A stretch of DNA of 42,198 nt from Saccoglossus kowalevskii. Lineage: Eukaryota > Hemichordata > Enteropneusta > Harrimaniidae. Below the pieces are notes generated by a model, which worked only from the letters and a program-made list of their open reading frames with translations, made no database searches and was not told the origin of the DNA. Location of the stretch: NCBI RefSeq assembly GCF_000003605.2, contig NW_003138323.1, positions 284,963 to 327,160 of the forward strand, written 5' to 3'. Positions within the stretch are counted from its first letter, which is position 1; each line of letters begins with the position of its first letter. Both the position numbers and the translations under genes were made by a program. Shown here piece after piece: positions 1-10,480 of this stretch.

Positions 1-148
1 TATGTCAGGTGATTGGCTGAAAGTGAGTGACAGCTTTGATTTATGTCAGGTGATTGGCTGAAAGTGAGTGACACCTTTGATTTATGTCAGGTGATTGGCT
101 GAAAGTGAGTGACAGCTTTGATTTATGTCAGGTGATTGGCTGAAAGTC
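1..148. repeat. 41-bp tandem repeat, at least 3.6 copies, cut by window edge
   Basis: The unit beginning TATGTCAGG starts at 1, 42, 83 and 124, an exact period of 41 bp, and the core GTCAGGTGATTGGCTGAAAG is unchanged in every copy. The only visible difference between copies is a one-base change (ACAGC against ACACC) in the second. The last copy decays after about 148. The array may extend beyond base 1. It lies in the ERLIN 3' intron or 3' flank. Confidence 0.95.
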
Positions 149-1330
149 AGCTTGTCAGAACATGACCTAGCTGGGTCACTCCCCTGCAAGAGGATCCACC
201 TACATTTTAGCACTGAAGTCACCAACAAATGTCAAAAAACTTGGCTGTTTTATGTGTTTGAAAAAATTAAAGTCAGTGATTTGTAAAAATGGTTATTTTT
301 ATTTAATTTAATTTTTACATTTTCAGGTTAGAAATGGATAATGATCCCATGCATCGATTTCAAGGTGACCATGTGTCACAACAACTCAAGTTTAGCAATG
401 AAAAATAGGCCAATGGTTTGTTGTACAAAAGATTAGTGCTGTATATGACAAATACCCCAAAAGGCAGTGAGTGAGACAATAAAACATAATGCTAAAAGTG
501 GAATTTTTTACAAAAATAACAGAAATATTCAATAAAATTAGAATCAAAGGGAGCTTAAAAAGAACTCCAGCATGTTGAGATAATAACATGAATTTGTAAT
601 ACATGTATATACCAAGTTTTGTTGAAATATGTTGAAATAGCACCCAAATAGCTTGAATTTCACTAGCTGATATTTCCACCAAAAACTAAATATATCTGGA
701 AACTGCCCAACACCTTTGTCCGTTGAGCCAAAAATCATAAAAATATTTAAATAATTGCATTACATAATTTCTGTGTGTTAACAAGTTTACGAAATAAATT
801 GATGGATGGTAAGAGCATGTCAGAAATAGGTCTCCGGAGTAGCATTCAATACATAAGCTACCTGCCAGTCAGACATTTTGAATCTGATCTGAAAAACAAA
901 ATGACCCCCACTAATGTTCTACTTACAATGTTTAATGAACATACCAAATTTTAAGGGAATCTGTCATGGACGACAAAGATCTGGTCTAGAAATGTTCGAT
1001 TTTGATGAACTTTTAAAATTAAAATGGCCACCATTTGGCCATCCTGAATTGGATCACCAAACAAATGCTGAAACTAAAGACGGTGTTATTCACTATCCTC
1101 AAATTCAGAAAGATGCAACTATAAATCATATATCATAAACCAATTTCTTAGTGGTCTTAGTTTAAAGCTTCAAGCTTTGTGTGCTCAGAAATCAATCACC
1201 AATTCTCCAGTTAATTTTCGAGAAACAATCACAAAGAGGAGTAGAAATGGAGTGAAGGGAAAGTGGGAGATTGAATAAACTGAGTACAGTATAAGATTCA
1301 TCTGGTGCCAATTAACAGCAATTTACATAC
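149..1330. other. Non-coding stretch downstream of last visible ERLIN exon, with dispersed repeat
   Basis: No ERLIN exon matching the expected continuation (Lys-Leu-Thr-Pro-Glu-Tyr-Leu) was found, so this is intron sequence. About 840-1135 is a dispersed repeat of the 'ccagtcag-catttt-gaatctgatc / aaaatggccacc' type. Related pieces occur at about 6000-6240, inside 11640-12260 and at 34310-34380. Nothing else is recognised. The short open frames here have no family likeness. Confidence 0.5.
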
Positions 1331-1410
1331 CTTATTAGATTGAGTCTCTCTTTCCGCTGCATAGAACGTAGCATCTGCTGTGGCTTTCTCATGAGCTAGA
1401 TGTGTAAGAT
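1331..1410 (-). CDS. ERLIN1/2: ERLIN coding exon ([18 protein letters not shown]...SNK)
   Basis: 80 nt. The acceptor is ...TTGACAG|AT and the donor AAG|GTATGT. The exon starts in phase 1: its AT completes a GAT (Asp) codon begun by the G that ends the preceding exon. It ends in phase 0. It encodes 26 residues matching the family segment that ends Ser-Asn-Lys before the conserved KLTPEYL. This is the most downstream exon visible. Confidence 0.93.
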
Positions 1411-4400
1411 CTGTCAACAAATTCATTGAATAAAACTAATTACATACATCATTAAAAATGTTGTAAACATTGAAAAAATAAAATTAAACATTAAACAGTT
1501 ACTTGCCTTCAATTTCTGATATTTTCTGTTGACTCTCTTTTTCCATGATTTTTTGTTCAAAGTTAATTTTTGCTACTTCAGCATTCTTTTGAGCTTCAAT
1601 AATGGCTTTCTTTCTTTCTGTCTCCGCCTCTTTTTCCACTACTCTTTGCCTTTGTTCAGCAATCAAAAGTTTCGTCTTTTCAGCTTCCCTGTCAATGTCG
1701 CAATAAAAACAAAGTATGAGCATCCACTACCATAGAGGGCAGATGTTATGTGGCAAACTTTATCAAAGGACAAAAATAAAAACAAGAGTATCCATAAAAC
1801 AATGAGGGCACTATTTGTGACATGCCAACAAGATACACAACTGTGTTGAAAAGATACACAAATGATATACATTTTTTGTATAAATAGACAAAAAGTAAAC
1901 CACGTTTCAGCTTTTTAATAAAGTTTTGGAGAAAAAGTGTTTTGAATATATGCAAAAATGGGCTGTTTTGGAACTATTTCCATAGAAATTCCTGTTAAAG
2001 AAATACCTCATAAAGACATTCAATGATGATGCAGCTCAACTGAGACCTCGCCTCTTTTCTTAGTAGAGGTCACTGTGTTGGTCAAGTATGATATTTTGTT
2101 AATCCCATAATGCCTCAGTCACATTCTCTTATGAAACTTAAATCAGTTTTTAGTTCCACTTAGAGAAAAAAATTTAAAATAAAATGATAAAATGAGATGA
2201 AAATTTAAAGCAAACTTACATTGCCTCATAATTCTTACGGATTTGTTCCGGAATCTTTGGTTTGGTTACACGCACAGCCTAAAAAAGGGAAGTATGTTAT
2301 AATGTTAAATACTTTTGTTGTTATGGATATAGATACCAAGAATTAATTGATTTATTATTTTATTACATAATTTGTGATAGTGATAATCTCATCCACTAAG
2401 CACTTTGAAATCAACAAGTCTGGAAAATTAGTCACCTGTATAGTGAGGCCAGGTGCCATATTGGTGAGGTCAATCTGTAAGGCTGTCTTCAGGTTTTCAT
2501 CAATCTGGTCTACAAGAGTAAACAAAATCACAAATTCTCACATTTTCCATTAAAGGGCGATAGTCGTCGCACCACACATGAGCAAGATATATGGGTCTCA
2601 TATAAACAAAGGTGGCGACTTTAACTGTTGTGCAGATCAACGAGTACAAACTGAGACGTTACCAAGCATTAATTAGGTATTTTTTAGGTGATTGGAAGGT
2701 ATCAAAGGAGTCACCGGCGGAAACACTTGATAATTGATAGGAACTCACCAAACTTTTCGATGTACACCTGTTGTAAGTTATGGACACTGCAAAACTGGTT
2801 AAGTTCATGATGAACTTTATTAAATATCAGCGTCTTATCATAATCAGCAGTGTAATTCTTTACAGTTTCAAAAACTATAAACAAAAAAATGTTTTAACAC
2901 AAAGGTCAATGACACACCAGCTTTTCTGAAAGATGTAGAAACAAGGAAAGAGCGCCATCATGTGGCATTTTGAAAAATCTAAACTATGTCAGAGGGGTGT
3001 CAACATGGGACGAGAGGGGCAACATTCTTCCTGGTTGTCAGTATAATGTTGATATACGCGTGACATTTGTAAAAAAAATCCCTATAACTAATATGTAGAG
3101 ATGTTACCATTCGATTAAGATTTATTACACAGACAGAGAATACTATCACACAAAAAAACAGTGAACAATGAAAATCCAGCAAGTCTATACTTACCAGAGT
3201 TAACAGAAAGCATGTTGACCACTTCTATTCTATCAAAATAAATCATAACACCACCACTAAACAAAAACACAACAATTAAATATGCATGGTCAAATATAAG
3301 ACAATTCACAAGATAAAGTCATTGTATTAAAGTCATTGTATTAAAGTCATTGTATTAAAGTCATTGTATTAAAGTCATTGTATTAAAGTCATTAAACTTT
3401 TCACCATCAGACTTTCTCACAAAATTTTTTAAAGGCATTTTTGGAACCAACAGACAAAATTTGAGTCAATTTTCAGTTTGTAATTTAATTTAATTAATTT
3501 CAATTTGGCTATTTTTGTCCCAATCTTCTGAAGGAAAGTGCAGACTATTATGCAAAATTAGGTAACAAGACTATTTTGTGATGAAAAGAGAGAACTGGTG
3601 GTGAATAGGTTAATTGTACTTGTTGTAATTGTTAATTGTGTGAATTGGTGCCAAAGCCAAATCAGTGAAACCAGACTAAACTAAACATGGAATAAAGTAA
3701 ACCCTATTTATGAGGTGTTAGTGTACAGATGTTTTCTACAAACATCAGTGTTCCTCACACTGCCCTATGGAATCATGTCAACTTAGTAACATACGTAATA
3801 TGCAAGCAATAAGCTAATGACACTTTTAATTTTACCAGTGAATGTGAGTTTCCAGGCAACAACAAATATAAAGCCTAATGAGATATTGTCGCTAATGAGC
3901 ATTAGCCTAATCAATCACACCAAGAGAAACAGACATCATTCGAAAACATGACAATCACTTGGGCAAATGAGAATATGTATGGCTATATTTTGTCGTCAGT
4001 CTAAGAAGTCTTTGGGATTCCTAGCACTTATATATTTTATATGTTTGAACAGGAGCTGTTTTTTACAACACACTCAAGGCAGTGAGTGGAGGCTTGAAAA
4101 TTCAATTTAACTTTGTAATAGAAGTAATAAATACGATTTGGCATTACCTGGTACCACATGGGACATTCTTTACTTCGTCAGTTTGAAGAGTCGTCTAGAA
4201 TAAAAACATATCAGTGAATAAAAATGACTCCACTACGTTTCTCTGTACATAACATGCAAAACAAGTGAACTCAATAATCAAATGCATTTGCATTACGGTG
4301 AAAATGTTATCACAATATTCTTTTCAGAAGTGCTACTTAATTACAGATTTAGATTTATGCCTTTTAGATTTTTTAACTCGATACAAATAATGGTTTTTAA

Positions 4401-7400
4401 AACAATTTCCATACAGTATGAGTCCATATTAAGAAATTTGTTAGGTAAAAAAAAAATAGTATTCTCCAGAATTTTCTAATAATTCGTGACAATCAGAATT
4501 ATCCATCTTATATTTATATAACTGTTACTATTTTTTCACTATATGGTATCGAACAATATATCAGTTATGACGTACTCTTTTCCTCATGGGAACCAATATT
4601 AAATGATTTAAACATCGCTGTTTCTTGGTTTTTAAACAAATGAGTAAAATAAACCATAGTTTAAAAAATTCATAGAAATCTGAATATTTTACTCTAATAC
4701 CTGCAAATAATCTTAAAGCGAGAGGGTTGTCACACGCAGGAATTGAGTCCCAAGTGATAATAACACACGCTAAAAATGCAAAGGCTCGTGGGTAGACACT
4801 TGTTTGTAAACAATGACACGCTATTGCCACCTGACGCATGCGTAGGTGACGACTCCACCGCTTTAAGTCAACTGATTATACACGTATTGTTTGAAATTTC
4901 ACCAGATTATTGCTGTGTTATAGTTGACTGAAATGAACAAATTTCATTTTTTTATTATTTATTTTTATTATATTCCTCCTATTTTAACAACTCCAGTCGG
5001 GTACTTTGTGAGAATCATTTGGTTTCAATCAAATACAACATGGTAAAATTGATATAAATTTAGGAACTTATTATGCCCAATAAATTTGTTGTATTTTTGC
5101 AGAGATAATTAGTCAGGACACTGTCAAAATATGGGTAATTGTACATAAGAATATACACATACACACTCAATGTGTATTGGACTATGATATTATTATTTGA
5201 TTTCATACCATATTTTCTCCATTTAGAGCACATCTCTTGTAGAAGCGCATACAAACTAACAATCACATTTGTTATTTACTAAATCATAAAAATATTAATT
5301 ATTTTGACCATAGAAATACCTCTGTAAATTTACAAATGCATGTGATACGTGTAGAGCAAATACGATACATCGATACAAAATCCAATAATTGAATAAACTC
5401 CACAGCAACATTTAATCTACACTTCACTGGCAAAATACCCTGAGGTTCCTATGCTTAAAACAATTTATGTGGAATTTATGTGAAATTCAAGGATTGTGTT
5501 AACCCATAACATTGCTTGGAATGTGTGGCGAGACTAAAACTGGTCTGGGTCCCAGCAGTGATGGAGACACATAGAATATACAAAGACTTGATTATCAAAA
5601 AATCCAGCAATCCCCTGAAAGCTAAAGCATGTAATAATATTAGCAAATCCCCTAACAAGATTGAATCAAAGAAAGCAAAGAAAGAACTTATATGTGCCAA
5701 GGGATGCAAAGATCTGTCAAGAAATAATGAAACTCAATTTGTATGAATTATTCAGAAAGTAGGTCATACATTGCCATGTTAAATCATGTCTTACCAAACA
5801 GTGAAGTATATATTAAACACGTCATGACAGAGTTCCAGTTCTTAGTAAACAACACTGAAATGGTCAATTTTGAATCAGAATCAGAATTTTGAATGTACTA
5901 CCAGTCAAGGCATGATTCTAAAACAGCATTCATTATAAAATACAATTCAACAAAGTTTAAACAATAGCTATTCACATTTATAACCAAGATTCAGATCGAG
6001 TGGCAGAATTAAAAGCTTGATTTTTTAAAATGGCCACCATCTGATCGTAAAATTAATACATGTGTGTATGTGTGACATGATTACTCAGAAACAAAACAAA
6101 ATTAATTCAAGTCAGCCATTGTGGTCTTATTTTATTCAATATATGTACTGAGTTCATGAGAAAAGACAGAAATGCTTGATTTTGATGATTTTTAAGCATT
6201 CAGCTATCTTGTATTGGATTGTAAATTAGACGTTAAGGTCAAGTTTGAATGCTGTTGACATGTCCAAGATACTGGTGATAATGAACACATAAACAGATGT
6301 ACATGTATGCATGCATAGAAGCAAATAAAATTACATGTTTGCAATTCAAATAGTTACATATACGTTAATGAGATCATGTAACTGAATGTCATTTACCTAG
6401 TAAACAAACAGTTAAAATGTTTCTCAATAATACCATTTATAATCACATTTATACAGAGAAAACAAGTCTTAGCAAAACTAAAATGCTGTTGAAATTTGCT
6501 TTGCAAGACCATATATTATTTATAAAGAAAAGAAAAGCCCAACATTTACTAATTATGCAAAATTAGACTCTATATAGTGAGTTCAAACAACATTACGAAG
6601 GCTATTAAACTATGTACTAAGTTGCATTGTAATGTGATGATCAGTACTTGATATAATAGTGGGAAGCCGAAAATTGGCTGAGTATCATTATGCAAATTAT
6701 AAAGTTAGTATGCACAGATTTTTACCTAAAACTAATCAGGGGTGTACATTGTCCTAGAGCATATATATATACCAAGTTTCATCAAAATCCAATTAGTGGT
6801 TCTTTAGATATCAGTGCAACAATCATAAAACAGCTAAAGATTTGCAAATTATCATGCAAATTAGGTATTTAATATGCAAGGATTTAAACCAAAAACTTGT
6901 TTATGAGCAAACAAGTCTTGGCAAAACAGAAATGCTGTTGAAATTTGCTATGCAATACCATATATTATTTATAAAGAAGCCAAACTGACTTCTTTCAATA
7001 TAGTTGATGAGAGATGGGAAACAAACACATGATTGATGACAGCTTTCCACACACCAAGCTAATAAGTGTATAACAAATGACATTGAAACATGTATACTTG
7101 ATGTATCAAAGGTGTGAAATATGAAATGCTCTTTCTAGGTAGAGTGATTTACATCGCAAAATTGGGTTCTGTCTCTAATAAATAACTTATCAAACCACTG
7201 ATTCAGAACAAAATTTATGTTCTTATCTAAAATTCATCAAAGTTTGTGTGAAAATCATTTTTTTTGAAAATTTTGTTTTTTGCTCACAAGCACAAAGGTG
7301 ATAAAAATCAATTTTCACAAAGGCATATACAAGTATGAGATGGCTAGAAGCATTACATTTGTTGCAGTGAATACAAAATGAATAAAACAGTTTCACATGT

Positions 7401-8986
7401 CATTTTGCTAATCACAACAATCGCAATGCTGCCTGTATAAAGAAGTTTGTGACTAAATCCCACAAATTTGACGATGGTAAATGTACAACCTAATTCCTGT
7501 TTCCCTCATGTTTGATTGTATTGTGATGCAAATAAACTCAACAGTGAACACTGTAGAGATTGATATCAAGAATGAGATTAGTTCCATGACTCAATCATAA
7601 GTATAGCTGAAGGCAATATTGACATTATGTGTGTACACTTGCAATTCTGTGTACTGTAAAATACTTTATTTTAGCTGGAATTAATTTTTGCTGAAAAGAC
7701 ATTTTGGGTGTTCTAGTTAGGCAGTTTTGACATGCGGCATGCTACATACAATGTATTATAACATATAATCATGAAAACCTAAGAGATGTTTATCTAAGGG
7801 GTTTTCTGACAACCAATTTCACTAATGTGCTTTTTAAAACTATTCTTACTATTGAAAACACTTTTTTTTTCAACACATTCAGTAAAGCAAATAACCTGCG
7901 AATTTCACAGGATATTCGTAATGTTGTTGGCGAGACGATAGCATCTCAATTTTCCTTTATCTGTCTTTGCTTTTAGCTACGACTATATAACTACATACAT
8001 GTACACCGTTACCGATAGCGATATTGATTGATAGCCTCACCTTACAAACCATATTTGCATACAACATACTTGCATGTATTCAAATATCATGAAATTGAAC
8101 ATTTAATATTTGTATATATAGGTATGTAAAACGTGTTGTAAATTTATTTTCACTGGCATTTAATTTCACTATTTCCAGTTTTCAGTAAACATACAATTAC
8201 TGGGTTTTAATTTTAGGCATTTGGCAGGGGACAATGAGTTCTACTGTTATTTTATATGTTCACATAAATTTAATTTACCTTATTTTAACACAGTGAATAA
8301 CTATTTACATACAAATGTGCCAGATAATATAAATAATATTTGCATAATAATTACATATCTAGCGGTATATATAAAACTCAAAAAAAATTTTGCACAAGTC
8401 GCTGACATATTGCATTTTAGGTTCCCAGCGAAATATTCAGTTCATGCTACAAAATTTTACAATTTTTACCGTGATAACTCACAGTGAAATAATTAGAAAA
8501 TAAATGTGTTTTTCACTCACCTGAACTGTCCTAAAAGATGTTAAAAAAGGTATCATTATATGATAACCAGGACCACTAGTTTGGCTTAGCAATGCTCCAC
8601 CCTAATTGGTTGACAAGAGGAAAAAATATTCAAGTCAAAAAATCTAAAGTTGACCCAAATTTATCACCGTAATGCTGAGTAGTTATATAATCACAAATTG
8701 CAAATTAATGTAACAATTTTTATCTTCTCCGGAGGATGTGTGATTGTTATATTAAAAAAACAAAAAACAACACAGTTTTATAGAAGCTAAAATACGTTGT
8801 TCCAGTAAATTCAGTTGTTCCAGACATCTTCAGATCAGATTTCGTATTTAAATCAATTACACTGGCGCCTTCGTTTCTAAATAATTTGTTAGAAATGTAA
8901 TTCATAGTAACCAATCTGATGAGAGGAACTTAGGTCATAACTTCATTGAAGATAAATACATACCCGATAATATACACCGACATGAC
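1331..8986 (-). CDS. ERLIN1/2: Erlin-1/2 orthologue (SPFH-domain ER protein), 9 internal coding exons, both ends missing
   Basis: Erlins are ER-membrane SPFH (prohibitin-like) proteins. They form large luminal assemblies in cholesterol-rich domains, recruit the ligase RNF170 for ERAD of activated IP3 receptors, and restrain SREBP activation. Seen here: join complement(8964..8986, 8521..8601, 4148..4194, 3195..3256, 2749..2874, 2436..2509, 2220..2278, 1507..1688, 1331..1410), 734 nt, 244 full codons. Every junction keeps frame and recreates family residues. The SPFH core includes [30 protein letters not shown] and [13 protein letters not shown], followed by a charged coiled-coil-type helix ([22 protein letters not shown]). 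The NYT sequon at the known erlin glycosylation site is kept. The ~25-residue signal-anchor exon and the C-terminal exon are not in the window. Identification is firm; whether it is closer to ERLIN1 or ERLIN2 is undecided, and invertebrates usually have one gene. Confidence 0.96.
1507..1688 (-). CDS. ERLIN1/2: ERLIN coding exon (long charged helix), GC splice donor
   Basis: 182 nt: a leading G completes Met (AT|G), then 60 codons, then one trailing G. It encodes the heptad-rich helix [10 protein letters not shown] ... KISEIE. The donor is AAG|GCAAGT, a GC dinucleotide at 1506-1505 in an otherwise consensus donor. Joining to the next exon gives Glu-Asp-Leu, as in relatives (EIED). Reading through the intron would stop almost at once. 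Confidence 0.94.
2220..2278 (-). CDS. ERLIN1/2: ERLIN coding exon ([20 protein letters not shown])
   Basis: 59 nt, 19 codons plus AT of a split Met. The acceptor is TTTTTTAG|GCT and the donor [19 protein letters not shown] is nearly invariant in erlins. Confidence 0.95.
2436..2509 (-). CDS. ERLIN1/2: ERLIN coding exon ([11 protein letters not shown]...APGLTIQ)
   Basis: 74 nt, AC of a split Asp codon plus 24 codons. The acceptor is TTGTAG|AC and the donor CAG|GTGACT. It encodes DQIDENLK and APGLTIQ, both erlin signatures. Confidence 0.95.
2550..2624. mobile_element. Tiny TTAA-bounded inverted-repeat element (candidate MITE, family e)
   Basis: TTAA at 2550-2553 is followed by AGGGCGATAGTCGTCGCACC. 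At the other end GGTGGCGACT precedes TTAA at 2621-2624. The arms are imperfect inverted repeats, with AG(T)CG-CACC against AGTCGCCACC. At 75 bp including the TTAAs it is the smallest and least certain of the TTAA elements. It lies in an ERLIN intron. Confidence 0.4.
2749..2874 (-). CDS. ERLIN1/2: ERLIN coding exon ([14 protein letters not shown]...VYIEKF)
   Basis: 126 nt, TT of a split Val, 41 codons, then G of a split Asp. The acceptor is TTTATAG|TT and the donor G|GTGAGT. It contains the N-glycosylation sequon NYT and the near-invariant [12 protein letters not shown] and HHELNQFC. Confidence 0.96.
3195..3256 (-). CDS. ERLIN1/2: ERLIN coding exon ([16 protein letters not shown]...)
   Basis: 62 nt, T completing Ser, 20 codons, then G of a split Val. 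The acceptor is GTTTAG|T and the donor [23 protein letters not shown] matches the erlin SPFH core. Confidence 0.95.
3315..3391. repeat. 14-bp tandem repeat (AAAGTCATTGTATT)n, about 5.5 copies
   Basis: AAAGTC recurs at 3315, 3329, 3343, 3357, 3371 and 3385, an exact 14-bp period with no substitutions seen. It abuts the TTAA that begins the next element, so the minisatellite and the transposon insertion share a boundary. Confidence 0.96.
3392..3613. mobile_element. TTAA-bounded MITE, family a (copy 1)
   Basis: TTAA occurs at 3392-3395 and 3610-3613. The left end reads ACTTTTCACCATCAG and the right end, reverse-complemented, ACCTATTCACCACCAG. The interior shares blocks such as CAACAGACAAAATTT, ATTTTTGTCCCAAT and GTGCAGACTAT with the copies at 9557-9770 and 25705-25939. 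No coding capacity. A TTAA target site suggests mobilisation by a piggyBac- or Kolobok-type transposase; the superfamily is inferred. Confidence 0.75.
4148..4194 (-). CDS. ERLIN1/2: ERLIN coding exon ([15 protein letters not shown])
   Basis: 47 nt, 15 codons plus AG of a split Ser. The acceptor is TTCTAG|ACG and the donor AG|GTAATG. The encoded segment is essentially identical to vertebrate erlins. Confidence 0.96.
4713..4866. mobile_element. TTAA-bounded MITE, family b (best copy)
   Basis: TTAA occurs at 4713-4716 and 4863-4866. The left end reads AGCGAGAGGGTTGTCACACGC. The right end, reverse-complemented, reads AGCGGTGGAGTCGTCACCTACGC, an imperfect inverted repeat of about 20 bp. Interior similarity (AGGAATT..., AAATGCAAAGG) links it to 31120-31233, and TTGAGTcCCAAGTG links it to 11536 onward. 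A perfect 10-bp palindrome ACGCATGCGT sits near the right arm. Confidence 0.75.
5222..5370. repeat. Dispersed repeat, partner at 22383-22540
   Basis: It shares ordered blocks (TAGAAGCGCA, ACATTTGTTGTAT/ACATTTGTTATTT, CTATAGAAA-AC-TCTGTAAATT, AGAGCAAATA) with 22383-22540 in the same orientation, 17 kb away and in the other gene. No terminal repeats are recognised. It is a degenerate interspersed element of unknown class. Confidence 0.6.
6456..6530. repeat. 75-bp direct repeat, copy 1
   Basis: Nearly identical (about seven mismatches) to 6905-6979, with a shared core CAAGTCTT-GCAAAAC then ATGCTGTTGAAATTTGCT. The two copies flank about 375 bp containing ATGCAAAT octamers and an 'accaagtttcatcaaaatcc' block common in invertebrate interspersed repeats. 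They could be the two ends of one element or a local duplication. Confidence 0.85.
6905..6979. repeat. 75-bp direct repeat, copy 2
   Basis: Partner of 6456-6530 in the same orientation, with starts separated by 449 bp. Confidence 0.85.
8521..8601 (-). CDS. ERLIN1/2: ERLIN coding exon ([18 protein letters not shown]...TVQ)
   Basis: 81 nt, exactly 27 codons, phase 0 at both ends. The acceptor is AATTAG|GGT and the donor CAG|GTGAGT. RGGALL and [11 protein letters not shown] are the start of the SPFH domain. Confidence 0.95.
8964..8986 (-). CDS. ERLIN1/2: ERLIN 23-nt microexon (HVGVYYR)
   Basis: 23 nt only: GT completing Gly, then seven codons HVGVYYR. The acceptor is TTTCCAG|GT and the donor CGG|GTATGT. 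It matches the erlin motif (E)[10 protein letters not shown] and joins the next exon in phase 0. This is the most upstream ERLIN exon found. Confidence 0.93.
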
Positions 8987-9198
8987 CTGGAAACAATCAA
9001 AGAAAATTCAGTCAACTATGAGAGAATTTGAGAAAATGAATTAACCAGATTTATGTTGAGTTTACACAGTTACGTACATTAAACAGAAACGAAATTTTAT
9101 TTGGAACTAGAACTAGAAGCATTCCATGGCAGGTCAATTATGATCTATCTGTATTGTGTTTTAACTGACAAGTCTGCTTGGCTTTGATAAAACTTAGG

Positions 9199-9232
9199 AT
9201 CACAGCATAGCATAGCATAGCATGGCTGTGAT
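9199..9232. repeat. (AGCAT)4 pentamer repeat enclosed by an 8-bp inverted repeat
   Basis: ATCACAGC (9199-9206) is matched by GCTGTGAT (9225-9232). Between and overlapping them lie four AGCAT units. The segment can fold as a hairpin with a repeat loop. Confidence 0.8.
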
Positions 9233-9556
9233 GTGGTGCAGTTTCTAGATTGACAAATATAAGAGCGCCCTCTTTGGTCTGGACCATGAGGGGTTTCTCA
9301 GCTTCAAATCAGTCGTTCTCTTTTTGTTTTCATTGATTTTCTTTAAATAAAGAGAACCAATGAGTATCAAGTACATTTACTTGAATTTGTCGGCATAACC
9401 GCACAAAACTTGTGATATGCATCTACATTCTAACAATGAGGGCACAACTTGACGCATGTCAAGCCAAAGATTTATAAGTTAAGTGTATGCAAATTAGATA
9501 TCTATATGCAAATTGCTGTGTCCATTTAAGTTCCATATATTCGTGCATCAACATTT

Positions 9557-9770
9557 TTAACCTGTTCACCATTAGACATTTTCTTCCAAATTTGTCTGCA
9601 CTTTTTTATATTCATCAATATTTCTGGAAGTGAACCCTAATTTTGGAGCAAACAGACAAAATTTTAGTTTTTCCAGTTTCTATTTTTGTCCCAATTTTCT
9701 GAAATTGCAGACTATGAAAAGGACTATTTTGTGAATTTTTAGTGATAAAAACTGGTGGTGAAATGGTTAA
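9557..9770. mobile_element. TTAA-bounded MITE, family a (copy 2, cleanest)
   Basis: TTAA occurs at 9557-9560 and 9767-9770. The left terminus is CCTGTTCACCATTAG. The right terminus, reverse-complemented, is CCATTTCACCACCAG, matching at 11 of 15. The element proper is 206 bp and shares the internal GTCCCAAT-TTCTGAA and CAGACTAT blocks with the other two copies. The CC start after TTAA is what piggyBac elements usually show. Confidence 0.8.
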
Positions 9771-10384
9771 ACAATGTCACAATATTACAGAGCATAGTGG
9801 CTACTTGGAAAATGTAAACGAATTTGAGTGAGGATCGTTGTATTCAAAAAGGTAAAAAACATCAAGATGATTCAAAGGATGGTAACAAAAACACAAACAC
9901 TAACAAACACTCTCCCAAATTCATTGGCAGTAGTATTTTTTAAATCTATGTTCTTGAATGTTTCTGATCATTGGCATAATCTCAAATTGGAGTCATCAAC
10001 ACATATATCACATCGATTGTATTCTCTTATCTTATAAAACCTTGGATCATACATACCATGAACACATACACCTCTCTAACCCTGTTTATTTGGGAGGACA
10101 AACATTTGCCTCAACACTAGTGTGAATGAACTACCCACTTTTCATGATTGCAACAACACTGGCAGCTGTAGACCAGACATAAACATAGACAATTAGCTAG
10201 CGGTTTTGGCTTAATGAGAAGCTTACTCAGTCAGGACAACCTACTTATCAGCTTGTACTGCAATATTACAAATAGTATTACAATTATGTCATGTCCTAAG
10301 ATTAATTAACTAATGAATGTGACTTGGCTGAATGTAATATCGACAGGATAGTGACCAAGCCAATTAGGTTCTTACAGAGACAGC

Positions 10385-10480
10385 TTAAAGGGGAACCGAT
10401 ACTATAAATAGAGGCAAGATGGCCATCGAAATTACTGGAAGTATGCTAATCCGAACCAAGCCGCTCACATTGTGGTGGGA
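10385..10480. mobile_element. Partial TTAA element, family c (left end only)
   Basis: TTAA (10385-10388) followed by AGGGGAACCG matches the left end of 22703-22865. No right end was found downstream, so it is truncated or the limits are wrong. The right limit given is nominal. Confidence 0.35.

Larger units (their letters stand above)
4195..8520. other. 4.3-kb ERLIN intron with dispersed repeats
   Basis: No exon is seen between the two flanking ERLIN exons, which join directly in phase 0. It contains a TTAA MITE (4713-4866), a dispersed repeat (5222-5370), a second repeat type near 6000-6240, a 75-bp direct repeat pair (6456-6530 and 6905-6979) and several ATGCAAAT octamers (for example 6690 and 6854). 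About 7080-8500 shows nothing recognisable. An open frame at 5516-5746 contains Leu-Val-Trp-Val-Pro but no supporting domain. Confidence 0.6.

Noticed and set aside
1-148. Array with repeat-spacer look (CRISPR-like)
   Set aside because: The whole 41-bp unit repeats with no unique spacers, and the context is eukaryotic.
5516-5746. Plus-strand frame of 76 codons with Leu-Val-Trp-Val-Pro, reminiscent of the RNase H domain of non-LTR retrotransposons
   Set aside because: The Gly-His and downstream Gly-Asn-Glu-x-Ala-Asp residues do not follow, and no neighbouring reverse-transcriptase sequence is seen. A five-residue resemblance is not enough.
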